Assembly: GCA_016873165.1 (NCBI GenBank)
Contig: VGXV01000020.1
Coordinates: 1 to 64,000, forward strand
Length of the DNA stretch: 64,000 nt
Origin: Planctomycetota bacterium
GTDB taxonomy: Bacteria; Planctomycetota; Brocadiia; Brocadiales; Brocadiaceae
Direction: 5' to 3'
Part shown: one piece after another, positions 8,736 to 17,985 of the stretch
How the letters are laid out: each line of letters begins with the position of its first letter
How positions within the stretch are numbered: position 1 is the first letter of the stretch
The notes under the pieces: model-generated
Told to the model about the DNA's origin: nothing
Databases searched by the model: none
Seen by the model: only the letters and a program-made list of their open reading frames with translations
Made by a program: the position numbers and the translations under genes

Positions 8736-9424
8736 CGTGATCATAATTCTCCATGTCCTCACAACGGCATTGCTCCTGTGTCCTCCCTTGTATGATAAAT
8801 GGTTTTTTAGACTGAAATTGATCATCTTATTATACAAGTTATTATACAAGCAGAATAAAACCGAAAAAAACGATGTATACAAAAACACTAAAAACATTTC
8901 ATACTGAAATTGCTATTGCATTATGGAATGTTTTTGATGACTATCCGTAAAAATTTACTTGTTTGTTCTTTGTCTTGGTCTTTTCTTTAAGGTATTGATT
9001 AGCAATACCTTATATTTTCAATATAAAGGTTTTTTGTTTTTTAAGTAGCGTTGGTATATTTTTCGTATAGGTGGTTATGTGTACAAATGCAAGACTTGCA
9101 ATTTACTTTAGTGTTTTTGTGCAGTATATAAGGCGTGGTGGTGCCTTAGTTTTTGGTTGCAATAGTTATTTTGTTGAGAATATCTGGTAAATAAGGGGGA
9201 TGTTCTTGCAGATTTATTTGTTGTGTGGTTTGTTTTTCCTCAGTAACTCGTAGGTAGCGAATAGTTTGTGCCAGGAAAACCGTGTGTATTGTGGCACAGG
9301 TTTGTTCGGAGAAGCCGGTTTTCTGTAAGATTGTAGGTACGGTTGGCCTGGGGCAAAGGTTTTTCTGTGTCAGGTTAGCGAATTATTTTTTTAAGTATCC
9401 AAAAATATTAGGGAGAGGGAAAAA
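8736..9424. other. Non-coding stretch upstream of the HPP gene
   Basis: No convincing gene. An inverted repeat AAGGTATTG/CAATACCTT at 8989-9011 has a 5-base loop and could be a terminator or a regulator site. The rest is AT-rich, then G/T-rich from about 9060, and leads into the ribosome site GGGAGAGGG at 9411-9419. A long untranslated leader for the HPP gene is possible. Confidence 0.5.
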
Positions 9425-9940
9425 ATGTCGCTTTTAGAGTCTGTAAAGAAGTTGCCGAAAGCGCCACAACCTGCGATTCCTTCCAGGGAGTTGTGGCTTG
9501 CATTGTGGGGGGCAATTATAGGCATAGGGATTACGGCCTGGTTTGCGTTTCATTCGAAGTGTCCTATGCTTTTGGGCCCCTTTGGCGCGTCTGCTGTGTT
9601 GATTTACGGGGCGTATAAGGCTCCCCTGGCGCAGCCGAGGAATGTGTTGATGGGGCATTTTATTGGTGCATGCACCGGATGTGTCATACATGATTTGTTT
9701 GGGACTGCCTGGTATTCGCTTGCACTTGGAGTTGGCCTTGCAATAGTGCTTATGATGGTGACATACTCTGTGCATCCTCCTGCTGGCGCTACGACATACG
9801 TGGCGATACAGTCCGGAGGGCTTGGTACCGGATACATGTTTATTTTAAACCCTGTCATGATCGGGGTTGTTATTTTGATGATAGTTGCTCTTGTGTTTAA
9901 TAAACTTGGAAAGCGGGATTATCCTTCGCATTGGTGGTAA
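9425..9940 (+). CDS. HPP-family integral membrane protein (possible nitrite transporter)
   Basis: 171 residues with four hydrophobic segments (about 28-46, 51-66, 80-118 as two, 134-156). The family signature HPPAGATTY occurs near residues 118-126 and CPMLLGPFGASAV near 45-57. Plant plastid HPP proteins have been linked to nitrite transport; bacterial members are mostly uncharacterised. Start ATG 9425 follows GGGAGAGGG. It is the first gene of a plus-strand run with a Cache/PAS sensor and an FNT channel, which supports an anion (nitrite) uptake role in this likely nitrite-consuming organism. That role is inferred from context. Confidence 0.85.
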   Translation: MSLLESVKKLPKAPQPAIPSRELWLALWGAIIGIGITAWFAFHSKCPMLLGPFGASAVLIYGAYKAPLAQPRNVLMGHFIGACTGCVIHDLFGTAWYSLALGVGLAIVLMMVTYSVHPPAGATTYVAIQSGGLGTGYMFILNPVMIGVVILMIVALVFNKLGKRDYPSHWW

Positions 9941-10026
9941 TAGAGAGGGTAAAAAAGTGGAAAAAATGGTTAAGGGTTATATTAGTGATTTCGGATGTGC
10001 AATTTTGTTAAATTACGGAGAAAAAA

Positions 10027-11073
10027 ATGTTTAATTCGATCAGGAATCGACTCATTTTTTTGCTGATTGCATTTACCTTGATCCCCTTAGTGATATTGCG
10101 GATTGTAGCGTATCCCAAAATGCAAGCTGATGTTGAGAGGGAATTGATTAGAAACTTGCAGGGGGTTGAGCAAAAGCAGGCAGATTTGTTGAGTACATGG
10201 ATGAAAGAAAGGCAGAAAGACGCCCGTGTGATCGGGACAAATCCGTTAATTCTTAAGTGTGTGAAAATTTCCAAGAGTGATGCGGATTATACGAGTATTT
10301 TGGGATATTTGGACAGATTAAAAACCGAATATGCATATAAGGAAATATCCGTATGCAACAGCAAGGGTATCGTGACAGTATCAACGGCAGAAAATGTAGT
10401 AGGGAGCGACATCTCGCAAAAAAATTATTTTATAGAGGCCACAAGGGGAAAAACGTTCGTTTCTGAAGTGTTTCCTTCAGATATTCCTGTTATAAACGAG
10501 TTTGCCGAAAAAGAAGTAGGGGTTCCCACTATGTTTGTTTCTGCGCCAGTAAAAGACTCTTCAGGCGTTATAAATGGGGTAATTATTTTGAGGCTTGACG
10601 TTTATGCTCTCAGCGAACTTATCGTGAGTCATGAGTTGGGAAAAACTGCTGAAACGTATCTTGTAAATGCAGAGGGATATATAATCAGCGAGTCGAGGTT
10701 TGGTGAAACACTCAAGGAAATGGGAGTGGTAAAAAGGCGTTGTTCGTTGGAACTGAAATTGGTAGTTCCTGGAACTGATGAGTTGACCGATGGCGTAGCG
10801 AAGTGTATTGCAGGGGCTGATGGATATAACGCAGTTGGATACAAAGACTATAGCGGTGTAATGGTATTGGGCGCATGGCGATGGATGCCTGAGTATAACT
10901 GGGGGTTAATTACTGAAATAGACAGAGATGAAGGGTATGGTGTTGTATATAACCTGCAGTATATTGTAAATGCTATTTTATTATTCCTTGCATTTCCGAT
11001 TATAATTGCTGCTGTTTTTATTGCCCGGCAGATTACAACGGCGAAAGCTCTGGACGAAGAAAAAAAAAAGTGA
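10027..11073 (+). CDS. Membrane sensor, double-Cache domain, first part of a frameshifted sensor
   Basis: 348 residues. A transmembrane segment at about 7-27, an extracytoplasmic dCache-type domain (about 35-300, including VSTAENVVGSDISQKNYF and APVKDSSGVINGVI), and a second transmembrane segment at about 315-338, then TTAKALDEEKKK and stop. Proteins of this type continue into HAMP, PAS or output domains, and here two PAS domains follow in the -1 frame with no gap. The end falls on ten consecutive A residues containing A AAA AAG. The natural product is therefore probably a single Cache-TM-PAS-PAS protein made by slippage, with this shorter form as the unshifted product. The ligand is unknown; HPP and FNT neighbours suggest a small anion. 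Confidence 0.85.
   Translation: MFNSIRNRLIFLLIAFTLIPLVILRIVAYPKMQADVERELIRNLQGVEQKQADLLSTWMKERQKDARVIGTNPLILKCVKISKSDADYTSILGYLDRLKTEYAYKEISVCNSKGIVTVSTAENVVGSDISQKNYFIEATRGKTFVSEVFPSDIPVINEFAEKEVGVPTMFVSAPVKDSSGVINGVIILRLDVYALSELIVSHELGKTAETYLVNAEGYIISESRFGETLKEMGVVKRRCSLELKLVVPGTDELTDGVAKCIAGADGYNAVGYKDYSGVMVLGAWRWMPEYNWGLITEIDRDEGYGVVYNLQYIVNAILLFLAFPIIIAAVFIARQITTAKALDEEKKK
11060..11073 (+). promoter_or_regulatory. Candidate -1 slippery site (A10, heptamer A AAA AAG, then TGA)
   Basis: A run of ten A (11060-11069) is followed by GTGA. In the Cache frame it reads GAA AAA AAA AAG TGA; a -1 slip on A AAA AAG gives AAA AAA GTG ATT and continues directly into the PAS protein as KKVIESERRY. 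The heptamer is the same as in dnaX frameshifting. Transcript slippage on A10 would give the same fusion, and a sequence error cannot be excluded. Confidence 0.65.
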
Positions 11074-11816
11074 TTGAGTCCGAACGTCGCTACAAAGAAT
11101 TGTTTAATTCTTTGAAGGAAGCGATTTATCAGTCAGAGCCGGGATTTGAAGGTGTGTTTACTTTTATTAATAAATCCGGCGCTGAGGTTTTGGGGTTTGA
11201 CAATCCTGAAGATGTTATAGGGAAGAAAGTAAAAGACATATATGTGGACCCTGAAGATAGAAGGCGTCTTTGCGAGAAGCTTGAAAAAGAGGGGGTCTGG
11301 CGTGATTTTGTTTCGCTTTGCAAAAGGAAAAATGGAGAGACTTTCTATGCGGAACGCACAAGCAGCCTGATAAGAGATGGAAGCGGCAAGTCGGTGGCTA
11401 TTCAAGGCGTATTCAGGGATATCTCTGAGCGTAAGAAGACGGAACTGGAGATAATTGAATCTGAAAAACGATACAGGCTGTTATTCAATTCTTTGAAAGA
11501 AGGGATTTTTCAATGTGAACCCGGCAAAGACGGGATATTTACATGGATTAATCAGGCTGGGGCTGATATTCTTGGGTTCGGTTCTCCTGAAGATGTGATT
11601 GGTTCTCGATTGGCGGATATATATGTAAACCCTGATGACAGGAAAGAATTGATAGAGAAGCTGGAAGATGAAGGTGTGTGGAGAGATTTTACCGCGTATT
11701 GCAAAAGGAAGGATGGGGAAAGATTTATTTCTGAAACAACATGTAATCTTGTCCGTGATGAAAACGGTAAACCGTTAAGGATTGAAGGTGTATTTAGGGA
11801 CATAACGGAAAGATAA
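11070..11816 (+). CDS. Tandem PAS-domain protein, probable C-terminal part of the Cache sensor
   Basis: 248 residues if read from GTG 11070, which overlaps the TGA of the Cache gene. Two PAS/PAC units (about 1-120 and 125-246) are near repeats: RYKELFNSLKEAIYQSE and RYRLLFNSLKEGIFQCE, each ending in GVFRDISER or GVFRDITER. There is no convincing ribosome site before GTG, which favours production as a -1 extension of the Cache protein. No kinase, GGDEF or methyl-accepting domain follows, so the output must lie in a partner protein or in PAS-mediated contacts. Confidence 0.8.
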   Translation: MIESERRYKELFNSLKEAIYQSEPGFEGVFTFINKSGAEVLGFDNPEDVIGKKVKDIYVDPEDRRRLCEKLEKEGVWRDFVSLCKRKNGETFYAERTSSLIRDGSGKSVAIQGVFRDISERKKTELEIIESEKRYRLLFNSLKEGIFQCEPGKDGIFTWINQAGADILGFGSPEDVIGSRLADIYVNPDDRKELIEKLEDEGVWRDFTAYCKRKDGERFISETTCNLVRDENGKPLRIEGVFRDITER

Positions 11817-11866
11817 ACGTTTATGTAATCGTGAGAATTTAAATACACTAACGAGGAGTGTAAATT

Positions 11867-12292
11867 ATGGCAAATGAACAGGTAAAAGGTTTCTCGACAA
11901 ATGCAAAAACTTTCATATTGATATTGTTATTCATAAACATTGCATTTGCGGTGAAAATGATAAATAAGTATTATTCCATGAAGGATGTTGGTTACACAAG
12001 GGAAAAAACATTTAAGGAGCAGACAACAAAAAGGATTATGAGGGCTTTTGCATCAGTTGAAGAGGCAAATGCAATCGTCAATGAAATAAAGGCGGATAAA
12101 GAAAAGGCGGAAAAGGCTGCAAATGCGCTTGCGGTAAGGGAGCGGGAATTAAATCGTAAAAATAAGGAAATGGAAGATGCTGTCGCGTTTCTGGAATCGG
12201 AAAAGGCAAAATTGCAAGGGGAAATATGGGCACTTGAGGATCAATTATTGATGGCAAGGCAAACAATAAGTGAGTTGCGGAAAGAAAAATAA
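11867..12292 (+). CDS. Small single-span membrane protein with long coiled coil
   Basis: 141 residues behind GAGGAG. One transmembrane helix (about 15-31, FILILLFINIAFAVKMI) and then an almost continuous charged helix from residue 60 on (EANAIVNEIKADKEKAEKAA, FLESEKAKLQGEIWALEDQL). I do not recognise the family. It lies 50 bases after the PAS protein and before the FNT channel, so it may be a structural or signalling partner of the sensor, whose own output domain is missing. The coil could mediate oligomerisation. No enzymatic motif is visible. Confidence 0.7.
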   Translation: MANEQVKGFSTNAKTFILILLFINIAFAVKMINKYYSMKDVGYTREKTFKEQTTKRIMRAFASVEEANAIVNEIKADKEKAEKAANALAVRERELNRKNKEMEDAVAFLESEKAKLQGEIWALEDQLLMARQTISELRKEK

Positions 12293-12316
12293 TGTAACTG
12301 ACGGGAGAAAAAAGGG

Positions 12317-12345
12317 TTGACTCTGAACTCTCATATTTGTAAATT
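12317..12345 (+). promoter_or_regulatory. Putative sigma-70-type promoter for the FNT gene
   Basis: TTGACT (12317-12322), a 17-base spacer, then TAAATT (12340-12345), about 230 bases before the FNT start. The long leader contains several purine-rich, ribosome-site-like stretches (AAAGGAGG near 12435). Confidence 0.45.
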
Positions 12346-12577
12346 ATTGCCTTTATAAAAGTTTTTGCATTTGGATTGAATAGTGAAAAAGTACAAGTGT
12401 TGTAGACAAAATTGCGAATAATGTGATGAAGAGAAAGGAGGTGTATCAAGTAGTAATTAAAAAGAAGTAGGCAAAGGGTGTATTGGTTTGACCAGAACGT
12501 TTTTTAGTCGTACTTATAAAGCTTAAGGAGAGGTTTTAAGATAGTGTTTTCAACATTATTTTAAGGAGAATAGATTA

Positions 12578-13474
12578 ATGTTATATACTGGTGCTGTTGA
12601 TGCCCTTGCGGCAGTTTCACTTAAAAAAGCGACTGCAATGAAGCATAGTCTTGTGGGCTTTTTGACTCTTTCCGTAATGGCGGGTTTTTATGTAGGATTT
12701 GGTGTTATTCTTGCGTTTATTGTCGCGGCTCCTATTGCGGCGATAAATCCCGGGCTTGGCAAGATAGCTGCCGGAATGACGTTTGGTATCGCATTGTCGC
12801 TCGTAATTATAGCTGGTTGTGAATTATTTACGGGTTATAATTTACTGATATTTAAAGGTACTTTAAGAGGTACGATAACGCTTGGCGACAGTATGTTAGG
12901 GTGGTTTTGGACCTATATGGGCAATTTGGCAGGTTCGATGCTGTTCGCGTTGATGCTTATTCCCACGGGAATTTTTGCGAAAGATCCATGGTTGGGATTT
13001 TTGTTGAAAGTTGCGACATATAAGATGAATGCGCCATGGTGGGAATTGTTTTTCAGGGGTATTTTTTGTAATTGGCTCGTATGTCTTGCCATCTGGTGTA
13101 GTTTCAGACAAACGAGTGATTCTGGTAAGCTCATTATGATTTGGTGGTGTTTGTTCTGCTTTATTACCACAGGTATGGAGCACAGTGTTGCAAATATGAC
13201 AATTCTGACGCTGGCATGTTTATTGCCTCATGATCCTGCAGTTATTAACTTCGGCAAGATGTTCGGATGGAACCTTGTTGCGGTTTCTCTTGGTAATATT
13301 GTGGGAGGCACATTCTTTGTAACATTCCTGTATTGGTTTGCTACCCATATGGATGAGGTCGGCGCAAAGAGGAAAGGCGCCGCTGTTCAGGGCGGATCAG
13401 GCGCTAATGAGTTGTCAGCCGCAAGCCAGACATTCGAAGAAATTAAAGATGTTAAAGTAAGAATGAAGGCTTAA
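12578..13474 (+). CDS. Formate/nitrite transporter (FNT) family channel
   Basis: 298 residues, the usual FNT length, with six membrane helices. Family landmarks: KKATAMKHSLVGFLTLSVMAG at the first helix, ELFTGYN at about residue 85, and a second inverted repeat with GIFCNWLVCLAIW and MEHSVANM carrying the central conserved histidine. Start ATG 12578 follows AAGGAG. FNT channels (FocA, NirC) pass formate or nitrite across the inner membrane. Substrate choice cannot be fixed from sequence by eye. With the HPP protein and Cache/PAS sensor upstream, nitrite is the favoured guess. A perfect terminator follows. Confidence 0.93.
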   Translation: MLYTGAVDALAAVSLKKATAMKHSLVGFLTLSVMAGFYVGFGVILAFIVAAPIAAINPGLGKIAAGMTFGIALSLVIIAGCELFTGYNLLIFKGTLRGTITLGDSMLGWFWTYMGNLAGSMLFALMLIPTGIFAKDPWLGFLLKVATYKMNAPWWELFFRGIFCNWLVCLAIWCSFRQTSDSGKLIMIWWCLFCFITTGMEHSVANMTILTLACLLPHDPAVINFGKMFGWNLVAVSLGNIVGGTFFVTFLYWFATHMDEVGAKRKGAAVQGGSGANELSAASQTFEEIKDVKVRMKA

Positions 13475-13518
13475 TTAAACACAGTTAATTTGGAAAATTT
13501 AAGGTTGGATTAGTAAGA

Positions 13519-13557
13519 AGGGCCAGCAACAAAATTGTTGCTGGCCCTGATTTTTTA
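13519..13557 (+). terminator. Intrinsic terminator after the FNT gene
   Basis: A 12-bp perfect stem AGGGCCAGCAAC/GTTGCTGGCCCT with a 6-base loop (13519-13548), then GATTTTTT. It ends the plus-strand run before the convergent propeller gene. Confidence 0.9.
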
Positions 13558-13613
13558 TCGAACTGAAATACGGAGCTGTTAAAAGAGTTTCTGATGTAAA
13601 CGAAACGGAGAAA

Positions 13614-14807
13614 TTATTTGGCGGTTTTTTCTTCGCCAATTGCGTAAAGCTTGCCATCATTGGAACCGATATAAATTGTGCCATCTTCGTCGATGCAGGG
13701 TGATGATTCAATGGAATCTCCTGTAGTAAGAGACCATTTCAAATTGCCGTTTTGATCCAATGCGTAAATTTTTTTATCTCCTGATGCGCAATAGATAACA
13801 CCATCGGAGGTGACAACAGGTGAAGACCGCATTGAGCTTTTTGCCGTAAAAATCCATTTCAATTTTCCATCAGAGGTAAATGCATACAGATTATTGTCTC
13901 CTGCTCCGACATAAAGATTTCCCTCAGTATCGATTGCCGCGGAAGAATCTATGTCGTATAAAGTATTGTATGTCCATTTTGTTTGACCATCCGGCTGAAA
14001 GACATAAAACTTAGCGTCTTCTGATCCGACGCATATATCGCCATTTGGTCTGATTAAAGGGGATGCATCCATGATATATCGTGTTCCGAAACTCCATGCG
14101 GCGTTTCCGTCTGGTTTCATGGCAAATAAATAGTAATCTTCAGAGCCGAAATATATCATGCCGTCCTGGGCTATTGCCGGAGATGAAACGATATGGTCTG
14201 CAGTGCGTTGAGTCCACTTTAATGTGCCATCGGAAGTGATTGCGTGTAGTTTTCTATCCCAGCATCCGAAATAGATTGTCCCGTCCGGGGCTATTGCCGG
14301 CGAAGATATTATTCCTCCGGGGGCTTTATAATTCCATAATAAACTGCCGTCGGCGTTCAGTGCATAAAGATTGCCATCCCATGATCCGAACAGGATTGTT
14401 CCGTCTTTTCTTATTGCGGGAGAAGATTCAACTTCACCTTGCGTTTGAAATACCCACTTTAGCTTGCCTTCCCTGGTAACCGCGTAAAATTTTTTGTCCT
14501 GAGAACCGAAGTAAATGGTGCCGTCTTTTCCTATACAGGGCGAAGATGTTACGGCGCCTTCTGTCTGAAATGTCCATTTTATGATTGGATTCCGGATTCC
14601 CTTGAAAGGACTTAGTCCGGTATGTTGTAAATCATGCCGGAACATTGGCCATGGCGTATCTGCGAGTTCAGAACAAAGTGAGGTGGATACATGCATCAAA
14701 GCAATAAGAAAAAGGAAGATTGCTGTACAGGGGAAAAAAGATATCTTTTTTTTAGGAAAAAAGAATCCTTTTTTCAAAAAAAAAACAAACGGATGATTAT
14801 TTAACAT
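13614..14807 (-). CDS. Exported PQQ-type (outer-membrane protein assembly BamB-like) beta-propeller
   Basis: 397 residues. A basic N-terminus and hydrophobic stretch (about 22-45) form a signal peptide or anchor, then WPMFRHDLQHTG, the common start of this exported family. About eight repeats follow with the pattern SSPAIxxDGTIYFGSxDxKLYAL, the tryptophan-docking or PQQ-like blade. Members are periplasmic scaffolds or enzymes; no PQQ-ligating or catalytic residues are evident, so a structural role is likely. Its ATG overlaps the hisB stop by one base (TAATG), so it is co-translated with the histidine operon, an odd partner with no obvious metabolic link. Confidence 0.85.
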   Translation of the reverse strand: MLNNHPFVFFLKKGFFFPKKKISFFPCTAIFLFLIALMHVSTSLCSELADTPWPMFRHDLQHTGLSPFKGIRNPIIKWTFQTEGAVTSSPCIGKDGTIYFGSQDKKFYAVTREGKLKWVFQTQGEVESSPAIRKDGTILFGSWDGNLYALNADGSLLWNYKAPGGIISSPAIAPDGTIYFGCWDRKLHAITSDGTLKWTQRTADHIVSSPAIAQDGMIYFGSEDYYLFAMKPDGNAAWSFGTRYIMDASPLIRPNGDICVGSEDAKFYVFQPDGQTKWTYNTLYDIDSSAAIDTEGNLYVGAGDNNLYAFTSDGKLKWIFTAKSSMRSSPVVTSDGVIYCASGDKKIYALDQNGNLKWSLTTGDSIESSPCIDEDGTIYIGSNDGKLYAIGEEKTAK

Positions 14808-15397
14808 TAAAGTATTCCTTTCGTTGAAGGTACGTCAGTTATACGTTCATCAAACCGGGCAGCTTCGCCCAGTACCTTTGCAATGCCTTTAAATACTGCT
14901 TCTGCCATGTGATGAGAATTTGAGCCGTAAGGTATGTTTACGTGTAAATTAATACCGGCATTTGTTGTAAATGATTCAAGAAATTCCTGAATAAGCTCCA
15001 CATCAAAATTTCCAATTTTATCTTTATGAAAATTGACATTAAATACCAATGCGGCCCTTCCGCTTATGTCGATTGCAACATTTGCCAGCGTTTCCTGCAT
15101 GGGAATGCTCGCATTAGCAAAACGCCGTATGCCTTTTTTATTTCCCAGCGCCTCTTTTATTCCAAGACCAAAACAAATTCCAATATCTTCCACGGTATGG
15201 TGATCATCCACCTTAATATCGCCATGGGCGGTAATATCCAGATTAAATAGGGCATGTTTTGTCAGCAGGTCGAGCATGTGGTCTAAGAAACCGACTCCCG
15301 TGTTGATATTGCTGATGCCTTCTCCGTCAATATTCAAAACAAGCTCAATTTGTGTTTCCTTCGTCTTTCTTTCAATTTTTGCAATTCTTTTTTTCAT
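14807..15397 (-). CDS. hisB: Imidazoleglycerol-phosphate dehydratase
   Basis: 196 residues from ATG 15397 (MKKRIAKIERKTKET); a frame 12 codons longer exists but the family starts here. Metal-binding motifs typical of the enzyme are intact: GFLDHMLDLLTKHA, VDDHHTVEDIGI and NSHHMAEAVFKG. It removes water from imidazoleglycerol phosphate in step six of histidine synthesis, with two manganese ions per site. Single-domain form without the phosphatase half. It is third in the order hisD-hisC-hisB on the minus strand. Confidence 0.96.
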   Translation of the reverse strand: MKKRIAKIERKTKETQIELVLNIDGEGISNINTGVGFLDHMLDLLTKHALFNLDITAHGDIKVDDHHTVEDIGICFGLGIKEALGNKKGIRRFANASIPMQETLANVAIDISGRAALVFNVNFHKDKIGNFDVELIQEFLESFTTNAGINLHVNIPYGSNSHHMAEAVFKGIAKVLGEAARFDERITDVPSTKGIL

Positions 15398-15468
15398 GGA
15401 ATTTTGCCTATTAAAATGACAAGGGGGAATCAAGATAGTTTAAACTGCCATTTCGTATCCGACTGAAA

Positions 15469-16536
15469 TTATTTTATTCCTTTTACTCCGATAAGAAGCA
15501 GTTCCTTCAAATTTTTTATTAAAAGATCAATTTCTTCCGGTGTTCCTATGGTGATGCGCAGGCAATCGTCAAGCCGTCTTATATTGAAATACCTTACCAG
15601 AATCTTCCGCTTTTTTAATTCACTGTATAAATTATGCGCGGAAACGCCGTCCATGCATCGGGCCAAAATAAAATTGGTGTGAGAAGGATAGACAAAAAAT
15701 CCCATCTCCTGCAACGCCTTTGTAAGGTATTCCCGCGTTTTTCGTATTTTAACGACATTTTCTTTCATGGCATTCTGGTCATCTATTGCCGCAGTTGCGG
15801 CAACTATTCCTAATCTGTCAACATTGTATGAATCTTTTACCTTCATCATTCCTTGTATGAGAGGTTCCCTGGCTATGCAGAAGCCAAATCTGATGCCCGC
15901 CAGTGAATACGATTTCGAAAGTGTGCGTAAAATAAGAATATTATCGTGTTGTTCGACCAGAGGTACGCAGTTTTCATCGGTAAAATCGGCATATGCTTCA
16001 TCAATAACAAGCACCCCGTCAATTTTCGATGCCAGCCTGGATATTTCACGGGGAGAGATCATCGTTCCCGAAGGTGAATTGGGGTTTGCGATAAAAGTGA
16101 CTTTTGCTCCTTTCACAACAAAATCTCCCGGCAGTGTATAATCTTCCGTAAAATCAATCATACATGGAGTACCGTTTTGCAATTCGGAGAGGGTCATATA
16201 AAGCATGTAAGAAGGATAGGGAAATACTATTTTGTCGCCGGGTCCGGCAAAACTGCGAACAATTATGGAAAGGAGATCGTCAGAGCCGTTTCCCGCCATG
16301 ATACGTTCAGGTTTTGTTCCAAGCACTTCTGCGATTTTTAATCGTGCTGCCGTTGCAATTGGATCCGGATACAAACGAAGGCTTCCGTTTATGGAATCAC
16401 GAAGTGAGTTCAATACCTTCTGTGAAGGGGGATAGGGATTTTCGTTTGTATTAAGTTTTGTGTAAATACCATCTTTTGGTTGTTCGCCGGGCACATACCC
16501 GGTCATTTTATCAATGTGTTCTTTAAAATAACTCAA
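15469..16536 (-). CDS. hisC: Histidinol-phosphate aminotransferase
   Basis: 355 residues if started at TTG 16536, which has CGGAG seven bases upstream and gives the family start SYFKEHIDKMTGYVPGEQP; ATG 16557 adds seven residues. PLP fold-type I features: NENPYPPS, AGNGSDDLL, NPNSPSG, VIDEAYADF and the PLP lysine in TLSKSYSLAGIRFG. It transaminates imidazole acetol phosphate with glutamate. It sits between hisD and hisB with short gaps, one transcription unit. Confidence 0.95.
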   Translation of the reverse strand: MSYFKEHIDKMTGYVPGEQPKDGIYTKLNTNENPYPPSQKVLNSLRDSINGSLRLYPDPIATAARLKIAEVLGTKPERIMAGNGSDDLLSIIVRSFAGPGDKIVFPYPSYMLYMTLSELQNGTPCMIDFTEDYTLPGDFVVKGAKVTFIANPNSPSGTMISPREISRLASKIDGVLVIDEAYADFTDENCVPLVEQHDNILILRTLSKSYSLAGIRFGFCIAREPLIQGMMKVKDSYNVDRLGIVAATAAIDDQNAMKENVVKIRKTREYLTKALQEMGFFVYPSHTNFILARCMDGVSAHNLYSELKKRKILVRYFNIRRLDDCLRITIGTPEEIDLLIKNLKELLLIGVKGIK

Positions 16537-16588
16537 TAGAATGCTCCGATGAATCAAAGAGGATTAATGATAATGGAAAGTGTTTGTT

Positions 16589-17908
16589 TTAACATGAGGG
16601 TGATTTCTTTTTATCAAAATCTAACCTGATTTTAACCGATTTCGTATGTGCGTCAAGCCCTTCGGATTCAGAAATTTCAGCCAAATCCTGTTGTATATTT
16701 CTCAGCGCTGATTGTGAATAGGTAATAACGCTGGTCCTCTTAAGGAAATCATTTACCGATAATCCGGATGAAAAACGCGCAGTGCTTCCCGTAGGGAGCA
16801 CATGTGACGGCCCGGCAATGTAATCCCCAAGAGCTACAGGGGTATAAGCGCCCAAAAATATTGCCCCTGCATGCTTAATTTTTGATAATACGGTTTTTGG
16901 ATTCTGCGTCATAATCTGTAAATGTTCGGGTGCAATAGTATTGGAAAGCATTATGCACTCGTTAAGATTTTTTGCGATAAAAATTACCCCATATTTATTG
17001 ATACATTCACTCGTTCCTGCTGAACGGCTGAGTGTTTTTATTTGATGTTTTATTTCCGATGTCACCTGTTTTGCCAATAAGTTTGAAAAGGTAACTAAAA
17101 TAGAGATGCCCGGCGTATGTTCCGCCTGAGAAAGCAAATCGGAAGCGATAAACGACGGGTTTGCGTGATTATCCGCAATAATTAATACTTCACTCGGGCC
17201 GGCAAGCATATCGATTCCCGCGTATCCGAAAATTTCTTTTTTGGCGAGCGTCACAAATACATTGCCAGGTCCTACGATTTTATCAACCCTGGGAATGGTT
17301 TTCGTTCCAAAAGCAAGGGCAGCAATAGCCTGAACGCCTCCGATCTTGTATATTTCACTGACCCCCGCTTCTTTTGCCGCCACCAGTCTTTCCGGTGGGA
17401 TGTTCCCGTCTTCTTTCGGGGGAGAGACCATGACTATCTTCTCTACACCGGCAACCTGCGCGGGAATGGCATTCATCAGGACGGTAGAAGGATAGGAAGC
17501 CGCCCCACCTGGAACGTATATTCCTGCGCTGTCTATCGGAGTATAAAGTGTGTCAAGAAGCGCTCCTTTTGACCTTAGCTGTTTTACGTTCTGAACACGG
17601 ATATGCTTCTGGTACGTTTGTATGTTTTTTATCGCAAGGCGTATTGATTTGATAAATTTGCCGGATACATGTTTATATGCGTCTTCAATTTCCTTCTCTT
17701 TTGCCTGGAACTCTTCCGGTGAAAGATGAGCCTTGTCAAAACGTTTGCTGTATGTTGTAATTGCCCTATCGCCGTGTTTTTTTACATCCTGGATGATTTT
17801 GAGTACGGTTGTTCTTATGTCTGGGGAACTGTTTAAAGGATTTAATGATTGTTTGATTTTTTCGATTTCCCGGCAGGCATTGCACTCCCGGGTTTTAAGG
17901 ATTTTCAT
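16589..17908 (-). CDS. hisD: Histidinol dehydrogenase
   Basis: 439 residues, standard length. Diagnostic stretches include [45 protein letters not shown], the zinc-binding [11 protein letters not shown] and APEHLQIM, and the late [14 protein letters not shown] segment. It oxidises histidinol to histidine in two NAD-dependent steps. It is the first gene of the minus-strand his unit; the promoter lies at 17986-18014 and a terminator-like hairpin stands just before the start codon, suggesting regulation within the leader. Confidence 0.97.
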   Translation of the reverse strand: MKILKTRECNACREIEKIKQSLNPLNSSPDIRTTVLKIIQDVKKHGDRAITTYSKRFDKAHLSPEEFQAKEKEIEDAYKHVSGKFIKSIRLAIKNIQTYQKHIRVQNVKQLRSKGALLDTLYTPIDSAGIYVPGGAASYPSTVLMNAIPAQVAGVEKIVMVSPPKEDGNIPPERLVAAKEAGVSEIYKIGGVQAIAALAFGTKTIPRVDKIVGPGNVFVTLAKKEIFGYAGIDMLAGPSEVLIIADNHANPSFIASDLLSQAEHTPGISILVTFSNLLAKQVTSEIKHQIKTLSRSAGTSECINKYGVIFIAKNLNECIMLSNTIAPEHLQIMTQNPKTVLSKIKHAGAIFLGAYTPVALGDYIAGPSHVLPTGSTARFSSGLSVNDFLKRTSVITYSQSALRNIQQDLAEISESEGLDAHTKSVKIRLDFDKKKSPSC

Positions 17909-17921
17909 TCTTTAATTATCC

Positions 17922-17949
17922 AAAAAATTAACGAGGCAGAAAGCCTCGT
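17922..17949 (-). terminator. Terminator-like hairpin in the hisD leader (possible attenuator)
   Basis: On the minus strand, ACGAGGC/GCCTCGT with a 5-base loop (17931-17949) is followed by TTAATTTTTT, then the hisD ATG at 17908. The neighbour on the other side is divergent, so the only transcript it can end on this strand is the his leader itself. Confidence 0.6.
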
Positions 17950-17985
17950 GTTATAAAGAGATACAAAGAAACTATTTAAAGAAAA

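Noticed and set aside
8626-8907. 93-codon frame over the first MITE
   Set aside because: Its first 34 residues are encoded by the MITE and recur in the SLC13 relic at 48.5 kb; it is an inverted-repeat element, not a gene.
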